Assembly: GCA_022605425.2 (NCBI GenBank)
Contig: CM061253.1
Location: forward strand, 322,501-386,500
DNA: 64,000 bases
Reading direction: 5' to 3'
DNA from: Hamiltosporidium tvaerminnensis
Lineage: Eukaryota; Microsporidia; Dubosqiidae
The notes under the pieces were generated by a model, which saw only the letters and a list, made by a program, of their open reading frames with translations, searched no databases and was not told the DNA's origin. Shown piece by piece: positions 46,931-59,073 of this stretch; positions within the stretch are counted from its first letter, which is position 1, and each line of letters opens with the position of its first letter. The position numbers were made by a program, and so were the translations under genes.

Positions 46931-49900
46931 AAACATTTGAATGAATTAAAACTTTTACAAATTTTATTTTAGTTTATCATTGCACATTTGATCTAATCAA
47001 ATTAATATTTTTATTTTGGTAAAAACTTTTTTCATTGTATTATGCAAATATAATGACATCCTACTGTTGGGTTCTAGATTTTCGCTGAAGTTACGAAGTT
47101 AAACTTTTTTATTATCTTTTTTTAAAATACTAATTTCGAACAATAAAGCTAAAAATAGTATTTTCAGGCTCAATGCTTGCCAGAATCTATATGTTCTTCA
47201 TGATTAATGTAAGTAAATTGTTAGCTTCAAATACTTTTATTCAAAATAGAATTTTATGACTTTTTAACGTTTTTTGTTCTAATTGTACCAATGGTTGATT
47301 ATATGAATTAAAAATTTAGGACGAATAGCTCAAATTTTTTACGTACAAAACGATATGCATATAAAGTCTCATGGGTGTTTTTTTTAATAAGGAATAGTTT
47401 GAAAATGTATAAATATGCCATATTTCATATTTCAAATATTCTTTCAAGATAATAAAACAAATTTATTACAAATGAGACCAAAAACTTAAATATATATTTT
47501 CCTGCTTAATGCTGCTTTCTTGGAACAAAATTTATTATTCGCTTTGCGATGCTTTAAAAAAAATATTGTTCTGTTTTTACTTTCGAGCTTGGAGTATTTC
47601 TGAAATACAACGCGTATTTTCATTGTATGATGCTTTTAAGCATACTTTTGGTTCTGGACGACCGTTTGATCGAAAAAAATATTGACTAGCTCAGTATGTT
47701 GTGGTTCCATCGTGTCTCATAGTAACGCAATCAAGTTGAAAAATATACAATATATAAAGCGTTGTCTTGGTATATATGTGCTTGATAGATAAAATTATAC
47801 TTGAAATTTATGAATAAATAAATAAATGCTGTTTTTCAAAGATATTTCTCAATATGATTTCATATTTTATGACTGTTCTTAATTTTTTTTCTAAAGACAG
47901 AAGAAGAAGAAATATTTTTAATTGCACTTTCCCTTCGATTAAACAACTTTAAAACGAAGCTTCTATTAAAGAAATTTTCCATATAATTTTAAAATAAACT
48001 AGGAAATTTTCTAATCAAAATAAAATTCCGAGACAGATAAATTATTTTTAAAGCGGAATATAAATTTTTTCAATCTTATGAACCAGTTTTTGCCAAATAT
48101 TTTAATCTGTTTATTTCGGTGGATTTTATGTTGTGCCATCTCATTATCTTTCTTTTTCTAAATAGTTAAATTTTTGTTCTGAAATCAAATTTCTTCGTGC
48201 TTGAAATATATTGAATCATTCAAATATTAAATTATATTGCATTCATTCATTAATGCACTACAAAAAATGCATTGTAGTTTCTATGTGGAAAAATCCGCAG
48301 GTTTAAAGGCTAATTATAGTTTTTTTGTGAATTATAATACTTTTTATTTTTTTACTAATTGTTAATATCTGATAATTCTCTATTTAATAGCATAAATTTT
48401 TTTTGAATTAATTCCACAATATGCAGTCATATAATTGCTGGTCTGTTTTCTTTACGCTTAATATTGTAGAATATGCACCAAAGAAGATGTGATTATCCTT
48501 TGCAATCGAATTTGATACGACGCAAAATTATTTTAAAATTCCGATCGCACTTTTTTTGTGCAAACTCTTTCCTCACTATTCAAAAAATTTTAATCATCTT
48601 ATAAATGAATGTTTAAGTGAATTTTCTATTATTTTCTACTACATTAGAGAATATAAAGATACCTTTATATGTCCTGGTAATTGGATCTTAGTTGGAATGT
48701 TGTATTAATTATTTTTGAACTACATATCTGTTTGAAATCGAATTATTTGCAATTTCTTACCTATTTTAAAGTCTTTTGAAAAAAATTACAAGGCAGATTA
48801 TGTTTTAAATTACACCGCAAATGTTTTTCAATTTGAAATTAATCGTTATAAAATATCAGGTTCTTATTTTGGGTTTTTAGACCTTTTCAGCTAGAATAAT
48901 ACCAATAAAAGTTGACACATAGCTCCATAGAATATTTTAGGAATTGATTGACATCGAATTTTCTAAATATATTTTATCTATGGCTTTTTTTCGATTACAA
49001 TATTTGAAAATCAGGATCGAAATGAAATTAAATATAATTAGTAAGAGTAAACGTCTCTATCATAAAGTCAAAATAGTTGATGCTAATTATATTAGATTTT
49101 TACATATCCAGATTGGGTAATCAAGCATCGCATCTTTTTTCGAGACTGATTGAAATGATTAACGTATATTTTAATCTTTAAATTTTGATTTATATTTAAT
49201 TATGGGAATAATACTTAGAAACCTATATTTAAATCAATTGTTGCTGCTTTTCTGAAGATCTCTCAATATCGAATTGCAAAATACGAAGCATGTTCTTATA
49301 ATTTACGTGCTGACTTTTCTACAATTTTAGATATACTTCATTGTTGAAATATCCAAATAAGAATTGATTTAGGGTTTGGCTCTTTGTACATTTTAAAATC
49401 AAAAGGTTGCTTTTTTGACGTTTTGAAATTAAATTATTAGAACTTGTTTGTTTTTTTCTTGCATTTAATGATGAAAGCAAGCTCGCGTATATGTTAAATC
49501 TATTCACACTTCTTATGATTTAAAATGCGGCATTTTTGGGAATAGGATCCGATTTATCACGAGAAACTTCTAAATCACAGATAATTATTGGTTTAAGCTT
49601 CGTAATTATGTGTGTTTATCTGCGCTCGTTTATATTTCTGATGGTATATTACATATTAGCTTGTGTTTCATAAAGTTTTATACAATGGTTAATTTCATAC
49701 TTTTATATTATAAAAAACGGCTCTGATGTGACAAAATTACTAACACGCTTTTTTCTGCAATATAATTTATTTCTTGACTGTAATTATGGGATATCTACTC
49801 CGGATTTATTCAAAAGATTTCGTCCTTAAACTTGTAATTTTCCGATTTGAAATATTGAAAAAACCGATTTTTGTGTTTTTAACCATTTTTTGCTTGTCTT

Positions 49901-51549
49901 ATACAAATCATAAATCTTAAAAAATAGGCAATATTTCTTTTAATTCGATCATCTTTTTTTTAGAAACTTTTCCAAATTTTTGTACAAAGCTCCTAAATAT
50001 ACTTGTCTTTAGTAAGATTACGGTTTATATAACAATCCAAAATGGTTTTTTATAAGAAAAATTTATGACATAATTTGCTATATTAATATTTATCAAATAG
50101 GCTTACTGAATCACCAAATGCATGTAAGCTACAAAGTAGTAGTGCAAGAATTATTTATCTAGGGTGTTTGGGCTCTTTAAGATTTAGTTCTCTGACAGTG
50201 AAATATATCAAATATTCTTTAATAGTGCAATCTTATTTTACTTTTATTGTTAGTTAAGACGGCTTTAATATAAATAAGTATAGATTTTTTTAGATTGGAA
50301 ATTTGTTCTTTTCATTTAATTATACTAAGTAACTCCTTCTAAACTTCTTTTGTGCCTATAAAAAAGACTAATATCTAGCAATAAGGCGAAAATAATTCAC
50401 CATTACTTATATTTTACAAGCTTTAAGTAAAAAATCTCTGCTGCTAGCGGTACACGCTGAAAAATTTATTTCAACTTACAAATCTAAATCTTTTGGTATT
50501 TTTTATACTTTCGAATAAATTATTTGAACCAAATTTTGTAAAGTATTTAAAATTTTACAAAATAATCGATCTTAAGCCTGTTTTGTAAAAAAAAGAATGT
50601 TGCGTGTTGCAAAATATTATGAATTTTTCAGAATTCGAGATTAGTTGTAAAATTTTTACCTTCATGGTCTTTTAATTCAATGCTGGTAAATGCAATTTAT
50701 ACACTCACAAGTCAAATAAGACATTTCCTTAAGCTCGTCTGAACCATATAAAATGTCTTGGTGTACGAAAATTTTTGTTTTCTTTTGATTACCAAAAAAG
50801 AGCAGTACCTGCTGTGGAAGTATACAGGATTTAGATTTAATAATTATTAAAATCGAAATATACCTGAATTTAAACTGATTAAAATTTTCTATCAGCTTTA
50901 AAATTGTTTAATTTGTGTAAACTTAAATTTAGTTGTTTAATACTTGTGCACTATTTTTCTATTAAAAATCGAAAATATTGTTTCAATAGTGTTTTTAAAC
51001 TAACAAATCATACGTTAATAGATTTTTTGAAGGTTTCTGTTCTCTTTCTATAAAGATACCTGATCATATTATATACTGTTTATCAAAGATTTATTAATCT
51101 TTATTTTCAATAAAAAATTCGGTTATGCTGAAGCTGACTTTCAATGACTATTCGGTATATATTATGTATTTTTTTAATGCTATTGTTATGCTACGAGTAA
51201 TAGGATATAAAATGTTTCTGATATGATACGAGTATTAAGAATATAGAATTTTTAGGATGTGCAATATATGGTATTAAGAAAATTATTTTTGATTTCTATC
51301 CCCTAAGATTTATTGGCTGTTAAGCATCGATTCGTATTTCTACCCTCAAATCATTGGTATAATTTTTATTTAGATTTTTGTTCATCAAGAAAAAATTCAT
51401 CGAAGCAAGATGTGATTATATACAAGCCCCGAATAATTGTAGAAAAGATTTATGTTTTCAACTAATGCCCTAATTTTATGCTCTTAGGTCTAAATCAATC
51501 ACTAGATTTTAACTTTATTACAAGTATTTCTATCGTTGGTACCTTTTCA
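46931..51549. other. Gene-free AT-rich DNA, 4.6 kb
   Basis: I see no gene, RNA gene or repeat in this stretch. Confidence 0.7.
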
Positions 51550-51665
51550 GCCTAATTTCAAAAAAAGTCATTTTTGACGCCAGTATTCATTTTTAATTAT
51601 TTGATCATCAAAATATGTATAAATATGAATACTGGCGTCAAGAATGACTTATTTTGAAATTAGGC
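51550..51665. repeat. Near-perfect 116-bp hairpin (inverted repeat, 41-nt arms)
   Basis: Arm 1 (51550-51590, GCCTAATTTCAAAA... to ...CCAGTATTCAT) and arm 2 (51625-51665) are reverse complements with 2 mismatches in 41 bases, around a 34-nt AT-rich loop. Pairing extends weakly outward through TTTT/AAAA. It may be a foldback MITE with 41-bp terminal repeats or the template of a small hairpin RNA. No ORF and no second copy are seen in the window. Confidence 0.9.
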
Positions 51666-52077
51666 TAAAATATATTATATTATGATGTATTGTACAGCCG
51701 GCTTTTATTTCATACTATAGATAAAGAAATTTACAAGTGTAAACCATAAATGAATTTATAGAAATGTAAAATCTATGACTTGGTCATTTCAAAATAGTAT
51801 ATATTGCTGGTCTAGAAGCATATATGAATGCCTCTAGTAAGTTTAGCTATTTTCTAAGAGCAAATTGGCTTTTTGCCTAACTCTTCGGCATTTTCCAGCT
51901 TGATTTGCTTTTATATAATTCGTAAAAAATATTTTTTAGTATATTTTTATCGGTTTTTTTAATTTAAAATATTAATTTAATCTTGATAAAGTATTTATTA
52001 AATTAAAAAAACAAAAATTATATGAACCTTGATCCCTTCAAGAACATTTAAAATGTATATTTATTTATGGAATTTAG
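51666..52077. other. AT-rich leader before the interrupted gene
   Basis: No feature other than the C-run at its end. It presumably holds the promoter of the 52087 gene. Confidence 0.5.
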
Positions 52078-52081
52078 CCCC
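52078..52081 (+). promoter_or_regulatory. C-run upstream of the 52087 start
   Basis: GCCCC ends 5 bases before the ATG, in the same position class as the C-runs before SOF1 and the 59074 and 62699 starts. It supports the start choice. Confidence 0.5.
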
Positions 52082-52086
52082 GTTTA

Positions 52087-54229
52087 ATGAAATATATATT
52101 TACGAAAAAAAATCTGTATGAATTTTTTGTTCGAATTTTTTTTGTATGTAGAATCTACAATAGTTTGATAACTAATAATTCAGCCCGTGATATTTTAATC
52201 AACAGAAAGGATAGAGCTGTTATAGAGTCAAAAAACTCTAAAAATTCTATACCGCTAACTCCATCATTAAGTGAATATTCTGATGTATACGCATCAGTTT
52301 TATCCCAGCCACGAAAAGAAGAACGTAATATATCCGTTCCTAGAGAAAATTATTGTTCCAATGAACATATAAATTACTACGGAACCCATAGGTTCTGTAA
52401 AAACACTAAATCAGATGTTCAACTAAAAAATGGCTCTGATGAATCTCATCAGAATTTTTCGAATATACAATATAGTCAAAATCATTTTCTCGAAAGATGG
52501 TCGCAAAATCAATTCAATAGTGATAATGGTATGTTTTATGGAAGCAATAACATGCCCATGTTGTTTCCAATGCGTTTAGAAAGTTTAATACCGATTCCAT
52601 ATCAAAATATTGATCGGTCGGTTTCAACAGAATAGGAATCAGAATTTCAGAACTTTAAACCTGGTTTTAATGAGTATCCAGGCAATAAAGATCCAGAGGT
52701 GTGTTTAAATCAAAATACTGTGGCATATCCAAGATATGTTGATCAGCAGTACATTGATTTAGATTCAAATGTGTCATTAAATCGACAAGAACGATCATCT
52801 AATTCTGAAATCACAAAAAGGCATGATTCGCACAAGAGAAAACAGAATGATATAATACTTGATTCTTCGAATCCAAAAAAAATATGCACTGAATTAAATA
52901 CAAATTTTAATATCATCACTCATTTGCAACCATCAGCTGCTATATCTTTTACAGAGAAGAATAATCAAATAAATAATGAAAGTGTTAAAACAGAATCAAA
53001 ATATTATGAACTTGCTATACAAACCGTGACTAGATTCATGGACAAAAATGCATAAGTTTTATTGCGAAAATTATAAATATTTTTTGTCTTTTATTCCCTG
53101 CTTATATCAAGAAATAGAATTTGAAAGCCATGAAAAATCTTTTGACTTAATAAACACAAATCCAATATTTTCCCATATATCGCGTAATAATTGGAATACT
53201 TACATTGATGCGCAATTAGATAATTACAATTCTATAATCGTGGATTCAGAAAACGAGTTTAACCGAATATTAGAGTTTGGTGAAGGTCTTATATTTTACG
53301 AAAAATATTTTCCAAGCCATGTTTCGCCTACGCAATTAATATGTTTGTACGAGACGATGTTGTCCGTTTTGCTCAAAATAAAGACAGAAAGTAATTTTGG
53401 TTTATTTTATGAACTTATCAAATTCGTTGCATATTATGAATATAATTTATATGATCACGTTGATTTACATCACAATTTATATGTGTATTTTATTTTGTCA
53501 ATTATTTCAAAACAATTAAAAAACATCGATTTAAGTATATTTCTGCATATTAAAGTTGAAAACTGCACCAAGGATATAATATGTCAACCTTTTGACAATA
53601 AAAGGTGCCAGGAACATCGCAAATATTTTTATTTGCAAAGATTGTTTTCTAAACTTCTATTAGGAATGAAAAACGGTAAATTAAGAACGAAGTTTTATGA
53701 TATAGTTATTATTCTGGAATTATCCTCGTTAAAGCATCATTCAAAATTATTTTTCAATCAAACCGTTTATTTCAGGTTCTACTTAAGAGTTTTGGTATCT
53801 TTTCTTTTGGAACCAAAATTTAATTCGTCGCTGGATATTTTAGATAAGTTTTTACAGTTTTCGATTGATATTTTAAATCTTAAACGCGATTTTACAGTTA
53901 CTTTTTCAAAAGAAATAAAATCTATGATTGAAAAGTTTGAGCTTGGCGCCTTCACTGTGGAATTAAATCTTAAAATTATAGATGAAGTTCGGGTCCCTAA
54001 TATAGGAAATAAATTCTATATTCAGGGATTAGCCTATCTACGCAAGAAATTTTTACCTTCGTCTATGGAAACATCGTTTACGGACATGTTTTTATCTTTA
54101 AATGATATTATTATGTCAGAAATGTGTTTGAGTGGATATCTTTCGAAAATCTACGAATGTGTGAATTATGATTTAGAAGTTATGCGCCTTGGTTTGAAAG
54201 TAATATATGAAAGAAGGTTGAAAATATAA
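52087..54229 (+). pseudogene. Large lineage-specific gene interrupted by one stop and one frameshift
   Basis: Three blocks read as one ~713-codon gene. Block 1 is 52087-52632 (182 codons) and ends at TAG 52633-52635. Block 2 continues in the same frame to 53055. Block 3 (53048-54229, 393 codons) is one frame over. The shift lies in GACAAAAATGCATAAG, where losing one A from the A5 run would join blocks 2 and 3. The N-terminus has a hydrophobic stretch (FFVRIFFVCRIYNSLI, residues about 14-29), perhaps a signal peptide or anchor. A long Asn/Ser/Gln-rich, probably disordered region follows, then a Leu/Phe/Ile-rich helical C-terminal domain without recognised motifs. A C-run marks the start. The few lesions point to a recent pseudogene, a sequence error, or recoding. 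Function is unknown. Confidence 0.65.
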
Positions 54230-56076
54230 TTAAATCATTTATTAAAAATATGTATGTGCTCTTGGAAAAAAATTATTTCATAAAAAACTCTTACATAAAA
54301 GTATTAAATTTTTTTATGTCACTCGTAATATATTTATTTGGTAAAAAAATAAAATATAGATTGATTTTTTGTATTAATATGATCTGGCTTGTTTTTTGCC
54401 TTTAATATAACAATTTTTTACATTTTTTCATAAATGATATTTATCCTCAATAATGCAAATATTAAACGAGTAAAAACTCAAGGTTTTTTGGTACATTTTT
54501 TTAAATTTCGTGATAGAAAATTATATTTAGTTTTTTTCATTAAATATTTAGTATTATAAAACTATTTGTCTTACTTAAATTTTTCCTCTAGACAAAAGTA
54601 AAAACCAACAGATCATCTCAACAGCTAAATCATAAGAGGTCTGAATTGATTTTAAATTTGGTTTTTTTTGAAGAAAACAACCGTTTTGGTCGTAAACTCG
54701 ATTGTTTTGCAAAGAAAAATAACAATTTCAATTGAATAAAAATATTATTAAGTTACCATTTTTAGAAATATAAAGAAAAATTATAGAAATAGAAATATTT
54801 TGAAAAAAATAAACGGAAGAAAAAATTTTAAAGAAAAGAATTTTTTTCAAAAGATCAAATAAAAAAAATCAGAAAAATTTTAAAATATCGTTAATTTTTA
54901 ACTCATACTTCATTTTAATTTTTGCTTCTATATCTTATCTCTGGTTTTTTTGGGTATTGTAAATGACGCTTTTTCTTCTTTATATAAGAATATGAAAGTT
55001 GTAAAAACTAAACAAATATGATCTATCTTGAAAATTACACATTAAAAAAGGCTTGAACGAATTCTATTTTTTTTCCCTTAATTTATACAAGTTAACAGGA
55101 GTTTATAACAAAGAAAAACTTGCGGACAGAATAAAATAACAATAAAACACCAAGAAATTTTTTAGTAAGAAAATCTACTAAAAACGCACATACAGAATAT
55201 GAAATCCAAAATTAGCAATTAAATGCTCAATTTTGAATTTAAATCCAAGGGGATTGCCGTAAGTCCTAGTCAGAGGCATCCTCTCACAGCTTTTATCACT
55301 TTCGACAGTGAGGCAGAATAAAAAAAGACATTTAAAAACAAAATTTATCAAAACTTTTCAGCTATTTCTTAGTGAAACACTAATGGAGTCATTCTTTGCT
55401 GTAAAGAATCAGACATAATCTATGGAAAGCCCGTTTTTTAAATAAAATTCAGCGAGTTGCTGTTTAATACGACCTAAGCAAGGATTAATCTGTTTTTTTC
55501 GAATTATTATCAAATTTTGAAATTCCAGCGGTGTTATAAACTATCTTGCTGCCTATGGTTAATCCGTCAATATGTTTAATAGCCGAAATAAGTCTTCAAA
55601 ATCATATAAAACCACCCTTTTATCATCTCTTGTAACTTTGCACAAAATATACGATGTGAATTTTATGGGAACCAAAAAACATATAATAATATCTTAAATA
55701 TATCAAACGATTATTGTTGTTGTAAATAAGACGCAATATAAGGCTACCCGATGAGTAGGAGACAAAAATGGTTTATAAATATTTTTTTGCCCTATAATGT
55801 GCTTTAAATTATAAAACGGGGTAATATTTCAGCTGATTCGTTGTTACAATTTATTGAAATTCAATTTTCATTTTATGTACACTGATAATTTATTTATTTT
55901 ACATTTTGTAATGATAAAACATTTATTTTTTTAGAATTTTTTTATAAAAACTAATATTTTCTTTGGAAATATAATTTTTTGATATAAAAGTTGTTTTTTT
56001 TTTAAAATTGTGACTTATTTTTTATTGAATCCGATTTTCTAAATCAAGTCTTCTGAAATTTATTTAGTTTTTGTCA
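54230..56076. other. Gene-free DNA upstream of SOF1, with one GC island
   Basis: No gene. The GC-rich island at 55243-55318 is listed separately. Confidence 0.6.
55243..55318 (+). ncRNA. GC island with two hairpins, candidate small RNA
   Basis: A ~75-base block of near-balanced GC stands out in ~20% GC surroundings. It contains AGAGG-CAT-CCTCT (55272-55284) and TCACT-TTCGAC-AGTGA (55296-55311). The second resembles a tRNA T-arm, but the loop is one base short and no acceptor stem fits. It could be a snRNA or snoRNA, or a fragment of a repeat. No family was recognised on either strand. Confidence 0.25.
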
Positions 56077-56084
56077 GAATACCC
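56077..56084 (+). promoter_or_regulatory. GAATACCC start signal of SOF1
   Basis: GAATACCC abuts the ATG. The same GAATACCC opens the C-run before the 59074 gene, and GATACCC precedes the VAP-like start. The spacing and sequence fit the microsporidian CCC-type signal. Confidence 0.6.
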
Positions 56085-57350
56085 ATGAAGATAAACACAA
56101 TAACCCGTGATTATAGAGATACAGTTAAAGAAAGAAAAAACGATATAAATAAACGTTCTTTTACTAAAGATTCCCTACATCATCCATTTTCCAAGGAAAG
56201 AGAATATATTAGAGCATTGAATGCTACAAAAATTGAAAGACTTTTTGCCAAACCGTTTTTATATGCTTTAAGTGACCATAAAGAAGGCATTAAAGGTATT
56301 GAATTACATGGTGATTCCGTAATTTCTTATAGCTTCGATAATTCTGCTATATTATGGTCTTTGGATGAAAAGCGAAAAATTTGGACTTTTGATATGGAAA
56401 AAACCATTTTATCAGCTGACATTAACGACAGGGGAATGTGTATTACACAAGGAAACGAATTATTTTATTATTCAAAAATAAAAGAAGATGAAAGTATTAA
56501 AAAAGAAATAAAAGTGAAACACAAATTTTCATGTGATGGAATGTTTAATTGTGTAAAATTACAGGAAGAACTTTGCTGTGCAACCACCAACGGATTAGAA
56601 ATATTTGATTTTGAAAAAAAGAAAAGTGCTATTCAATTAGGGAAAGAATCTTTCCATGGGTGTTTTTTAAGTAATAAACAACCAAATATTATTCTTTGCA
56701 CATTTTCGAATGAAATTTATTTATTTGATAAAAGAGAAAATAAAAGTGTTGGCAAAATAGAAAATGGCATCAAAACAAATGAAATTTGTTGCAATCAAAT
56801 GAGAGAAAATGTATTTATAAGTGCGAACGAAGATACCAATTTATATTTACACGATCTTAGATATCTTTCAAAACCAACTACAACTTATAGAAACCATGTG
56901 AATTCTGTTTTGAGCGTAGATTTCAAACCAAATGGTGAGGAATTTATAAGCGGTAGTTACGATAAAACAATACGAATATTTAGAACAGATGACTGTAGAA
57001 GTAGAGATGTTTATTACAATCAAAGAATGCAAAATGTTTATGGTGTTAGATATTCAGAATGCGGAATGTTTGTAGTTTCTGGAAGTGATGATGGTTCTAT
57101 AAGGGTTTGGAAAAGTAATGCATCTCATAAAGAAGGTAAGTTAACGCGCAGAGAAAAAGAATCTTTGAAATATTCTGAAATTTTAAAAGAAAAATTTTCA
57201 GATTTTCCAGAAATCAAGCAGATTTCGAAGCATAGATTTTTACCTAAAAAATTAAGAAATGAAATGAAAGATACACATTTCCATTATAAAGCAGACGAAA
57301 GAAAGAAGGCATTATATGAAGAAAAAAGGAATCTTAAAAAAGAAAGATAA
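56085..57350 (+). CDS. Sof1/DCAF13 homologue, WD40 ribosome-biogenesis protein
   Basis: An intact 421-residue protein. Sof1 is a U3 snoRNP / SSU-processome component needed for 18S rRNA maturation in the nucleolus. The N-terminus carries the family signature HPFSKEREYIRALNATKIER and LFAKPFLYAL (residues about 33-62). WD-type repeats follow; the clearest are GEEFISGSYDKTIRIF (about 285-300) and FVVSGSDDGSIRVW (about 327-340). The C-terminal Sof1 domain (about 345-421) has LTRREKESLKYSE, DFPEIKQISKHRFLP and a basic tail. The length is slightly shorter than the usual ~430-490 residues. The ATG is preceded directly by GAATACCC. No intron or lesion is seen, and codon use is strongly AT-ending. It is the best preserved gene here. 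Confidence 0.96.
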   Translation: MKINTITRDYRDTVKERKNDINKRSFTKDSLHHPFSKEREYIRALNATKIERLFAKPFLYALSDHKEGIKGIELHGDSVISYSFDNSAILWSLDEKRKIWTFDMEKTILSADINDRGMCITQGNELFYYSKIKEDESIKKEIKVKHKFSCDGMFNCVKLQEELCCATTNGLEIFDFEKKKSAIQLGKESFHGCFLSNKQPNIILCTFSNEIYLFDKRENKSVGKIENGIKTNEICCNQMRENVFISANEDTNLYLHDLRYLSKPTTTYRNHVNSVLSVDFKPNGEEFISGSYDKTIRIFRTDDCRSRDVYYNQRMQNVYGVRYSECGMFVVSGSDDGSIRVWKSNASHKEGKLTRREKESLKYSEILKEKFSDFPEIKQISKHRFLPKKLRNEMKDTHFHYKADERKKALYEEKRNLKKER

Positions 57351-59056
57351 TTAATCCATAGATTTTACCGTGAAGAAAGAAATAATTTTTAAGAACAAAA
57401 AACGAATTTAAGAAGAATCTTTATTTTAAAGATGTGCTATTAAAAAAACTTATATCCTTGATTTAAAAAACTCATAAAATTATTCACTTTAACTTTTAAA
57501 TCAATAACAGTTCAGATAATAAAATTTAAAATATAAAATTAATGATTAAAAATATTCAACTTAAATGGCAACCAGTGAATAAATTATTTTTTTCTTAAAT
57601 ATTTATTCTATAAATTAGTTTTTAATGTTTTTATTATTTGCTTTTTCGATAGAATGTTCAATAACGTTCTTTTGTAAGTTTTTCATCAGTAAAAATCTAT
57701 CCGATTTGTTCTTTGCTGATTTTTTAATGTATTTAGTAGGTTTGGTTTGTATTTTTATTTTCTTATGTATTTTTTGTGGCATTTTATGGGTATCTTTCTA
57801 CATTGAATTTTTAAAAAGAAAGAAAATATAATATTTTTTTTCAAAATAACAGTTAAATATATCTTTCTTAATTTTAGGAGCAATTCTAAAAACAATAAAA
57901 ATGAAAATTAAACATATTTCTTATTCAATTTGATTCAAACTCAAAAAAAAACATATAAATAGGGTTTTTATTGTTACTTAATGAAATTAAAATTTATTTT
58001 TGAATTGCAAACCAAATATTAATTCGTTTCAAAATTGATTTTGAAACAAGAAATTTCCGAAAAAAATAAGCGAAAAGTCATGTATAATATGTTTCACATA
58101 CGTTTCTTACATTCTCGTAACTTTTTTTAGCCTATGAGTTCGATTTTGTACATTTGATTATTTATTTTGTAACTAAATGCTACATTTAAAATATTTATTT
58201 ACTTTACATATCTTTTTTCAAGTGTATCACTAAATTATTGAAAGGTCGGCTGTATCCCTATTAATTTTTGCTCTAGTACATGTAGTTCATGATTTCTATT
58301 TGCAGTGCAATTGAATATTTTTTCTAAATCAAAATAAATGATATCGACTCTATATTCATACAGAAAATGTGTCTTTAATAAACATTTCATAGAAGTTTAA
58401 CAATTTTTTGTAATGGTCAGTATGAATATCATCCTGAGTTATCAGATAAAAAATTTTTTCTCTCTTGCTTATATTCATATGGGCTTAAACCTGTTTTTGA
58501 TGCTTTTTTTAACTTAATTTTTTTTCAAATAATGAAAGTAAATTTAGTGAATAAATCGGTTATATTCTTAGTATACATATGCATGATCTGTTTTTCAATG
58601 ACTTATACATGTTCATATAATGGCATTAACCGATGGTTATACATATATCATTCATTATTCTAATTATTTTATACAGTACATGTGATTTGTTCTGAAGACC
58701 AAAATAAAAATAGTTTATAAATTGAAGTGCAGGGTTGGAATTTATTTTTTTCATATATTCTAAATCATATCTAAATTATTTTAATATATTTTATGATATA
58801 CTCAGATTTATAAATACATTAGTGTTAAATTACATGTTTATTGCCTCTAAAAGCATTTATCAGAAATTTTATATTTTCTTTGTAAACATTCAAATATTCA
58901 ACTTTCAATTAGACAAATTTATATTGGTTTTGTAAAATTAAATTTACTGTTTTATTTGATTTATATAAAATTTCAAATTGCTTCGCTAAACATTTATTCG
59001 CCATTTAGAATAAAAGAAAAATATTTTTTATCGAATAAAATATATTGAGAACTGCA
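57351..59056. other. Mostly non-coding DNA downstream of SOF1
   Basis: Apart from the doubtful ORF at 57625-57831, no gene is seen. A 66-codon ORF at 58735-58935 starts with TTG and is chance-like. Confidence 0.55.
57625..57831 (+). CDS. Doubtful small two-helix membrane protein
   Basis: A 68-codon ATG ORF. The product has two hydrophobic stretches (about residues 2-22 and 34-60, including YLVGLVCIFIFLCIFCGILW) and ends in a basic tail, LKRKKI. The topology and length recall small two-helix ER subunits such as DPM2 (dolichol-phosphate mannose synthase regulator), but no diagnostic residues allow that call. A TAG lies just upstream in frame, and there is no C-run before the ATG, unlike the other supported genes. 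Hydrophobic T-rich ORFs arise easily by chance here, so this may not be a gene. Confidence 0.25.
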   Translation: MFLLFAFSIECSITFFCKFFISKNLSDLFFADFLMYLVGLVCIFIFLCIFCGILWVSFYIEFLKRKKI

Positions 59057-59067
59057 GAATACCCCCC
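59057..59067 (+). promoter_or_regulatory. GAATACCCCCC start signal of the 54-residue ORF
   Basis: GAAT followed by ACCCCCC lies 6 bases before the ATG at 59074. It starts with the same eight bases that precede SOF1, and this is the main reason to accept the short ORF as a gene. Confidence 0.6.
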
Positions 59068-59073
59068 TTTGAA

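Noticed and set aside
52615-52635. 15- or 19-nt intron removing the TAG in the 52087 gene
   Set aside because: The 19-nt version shifts the frame into stops. The 15-nt version has GTTTCA and no CTAAT branch motif.
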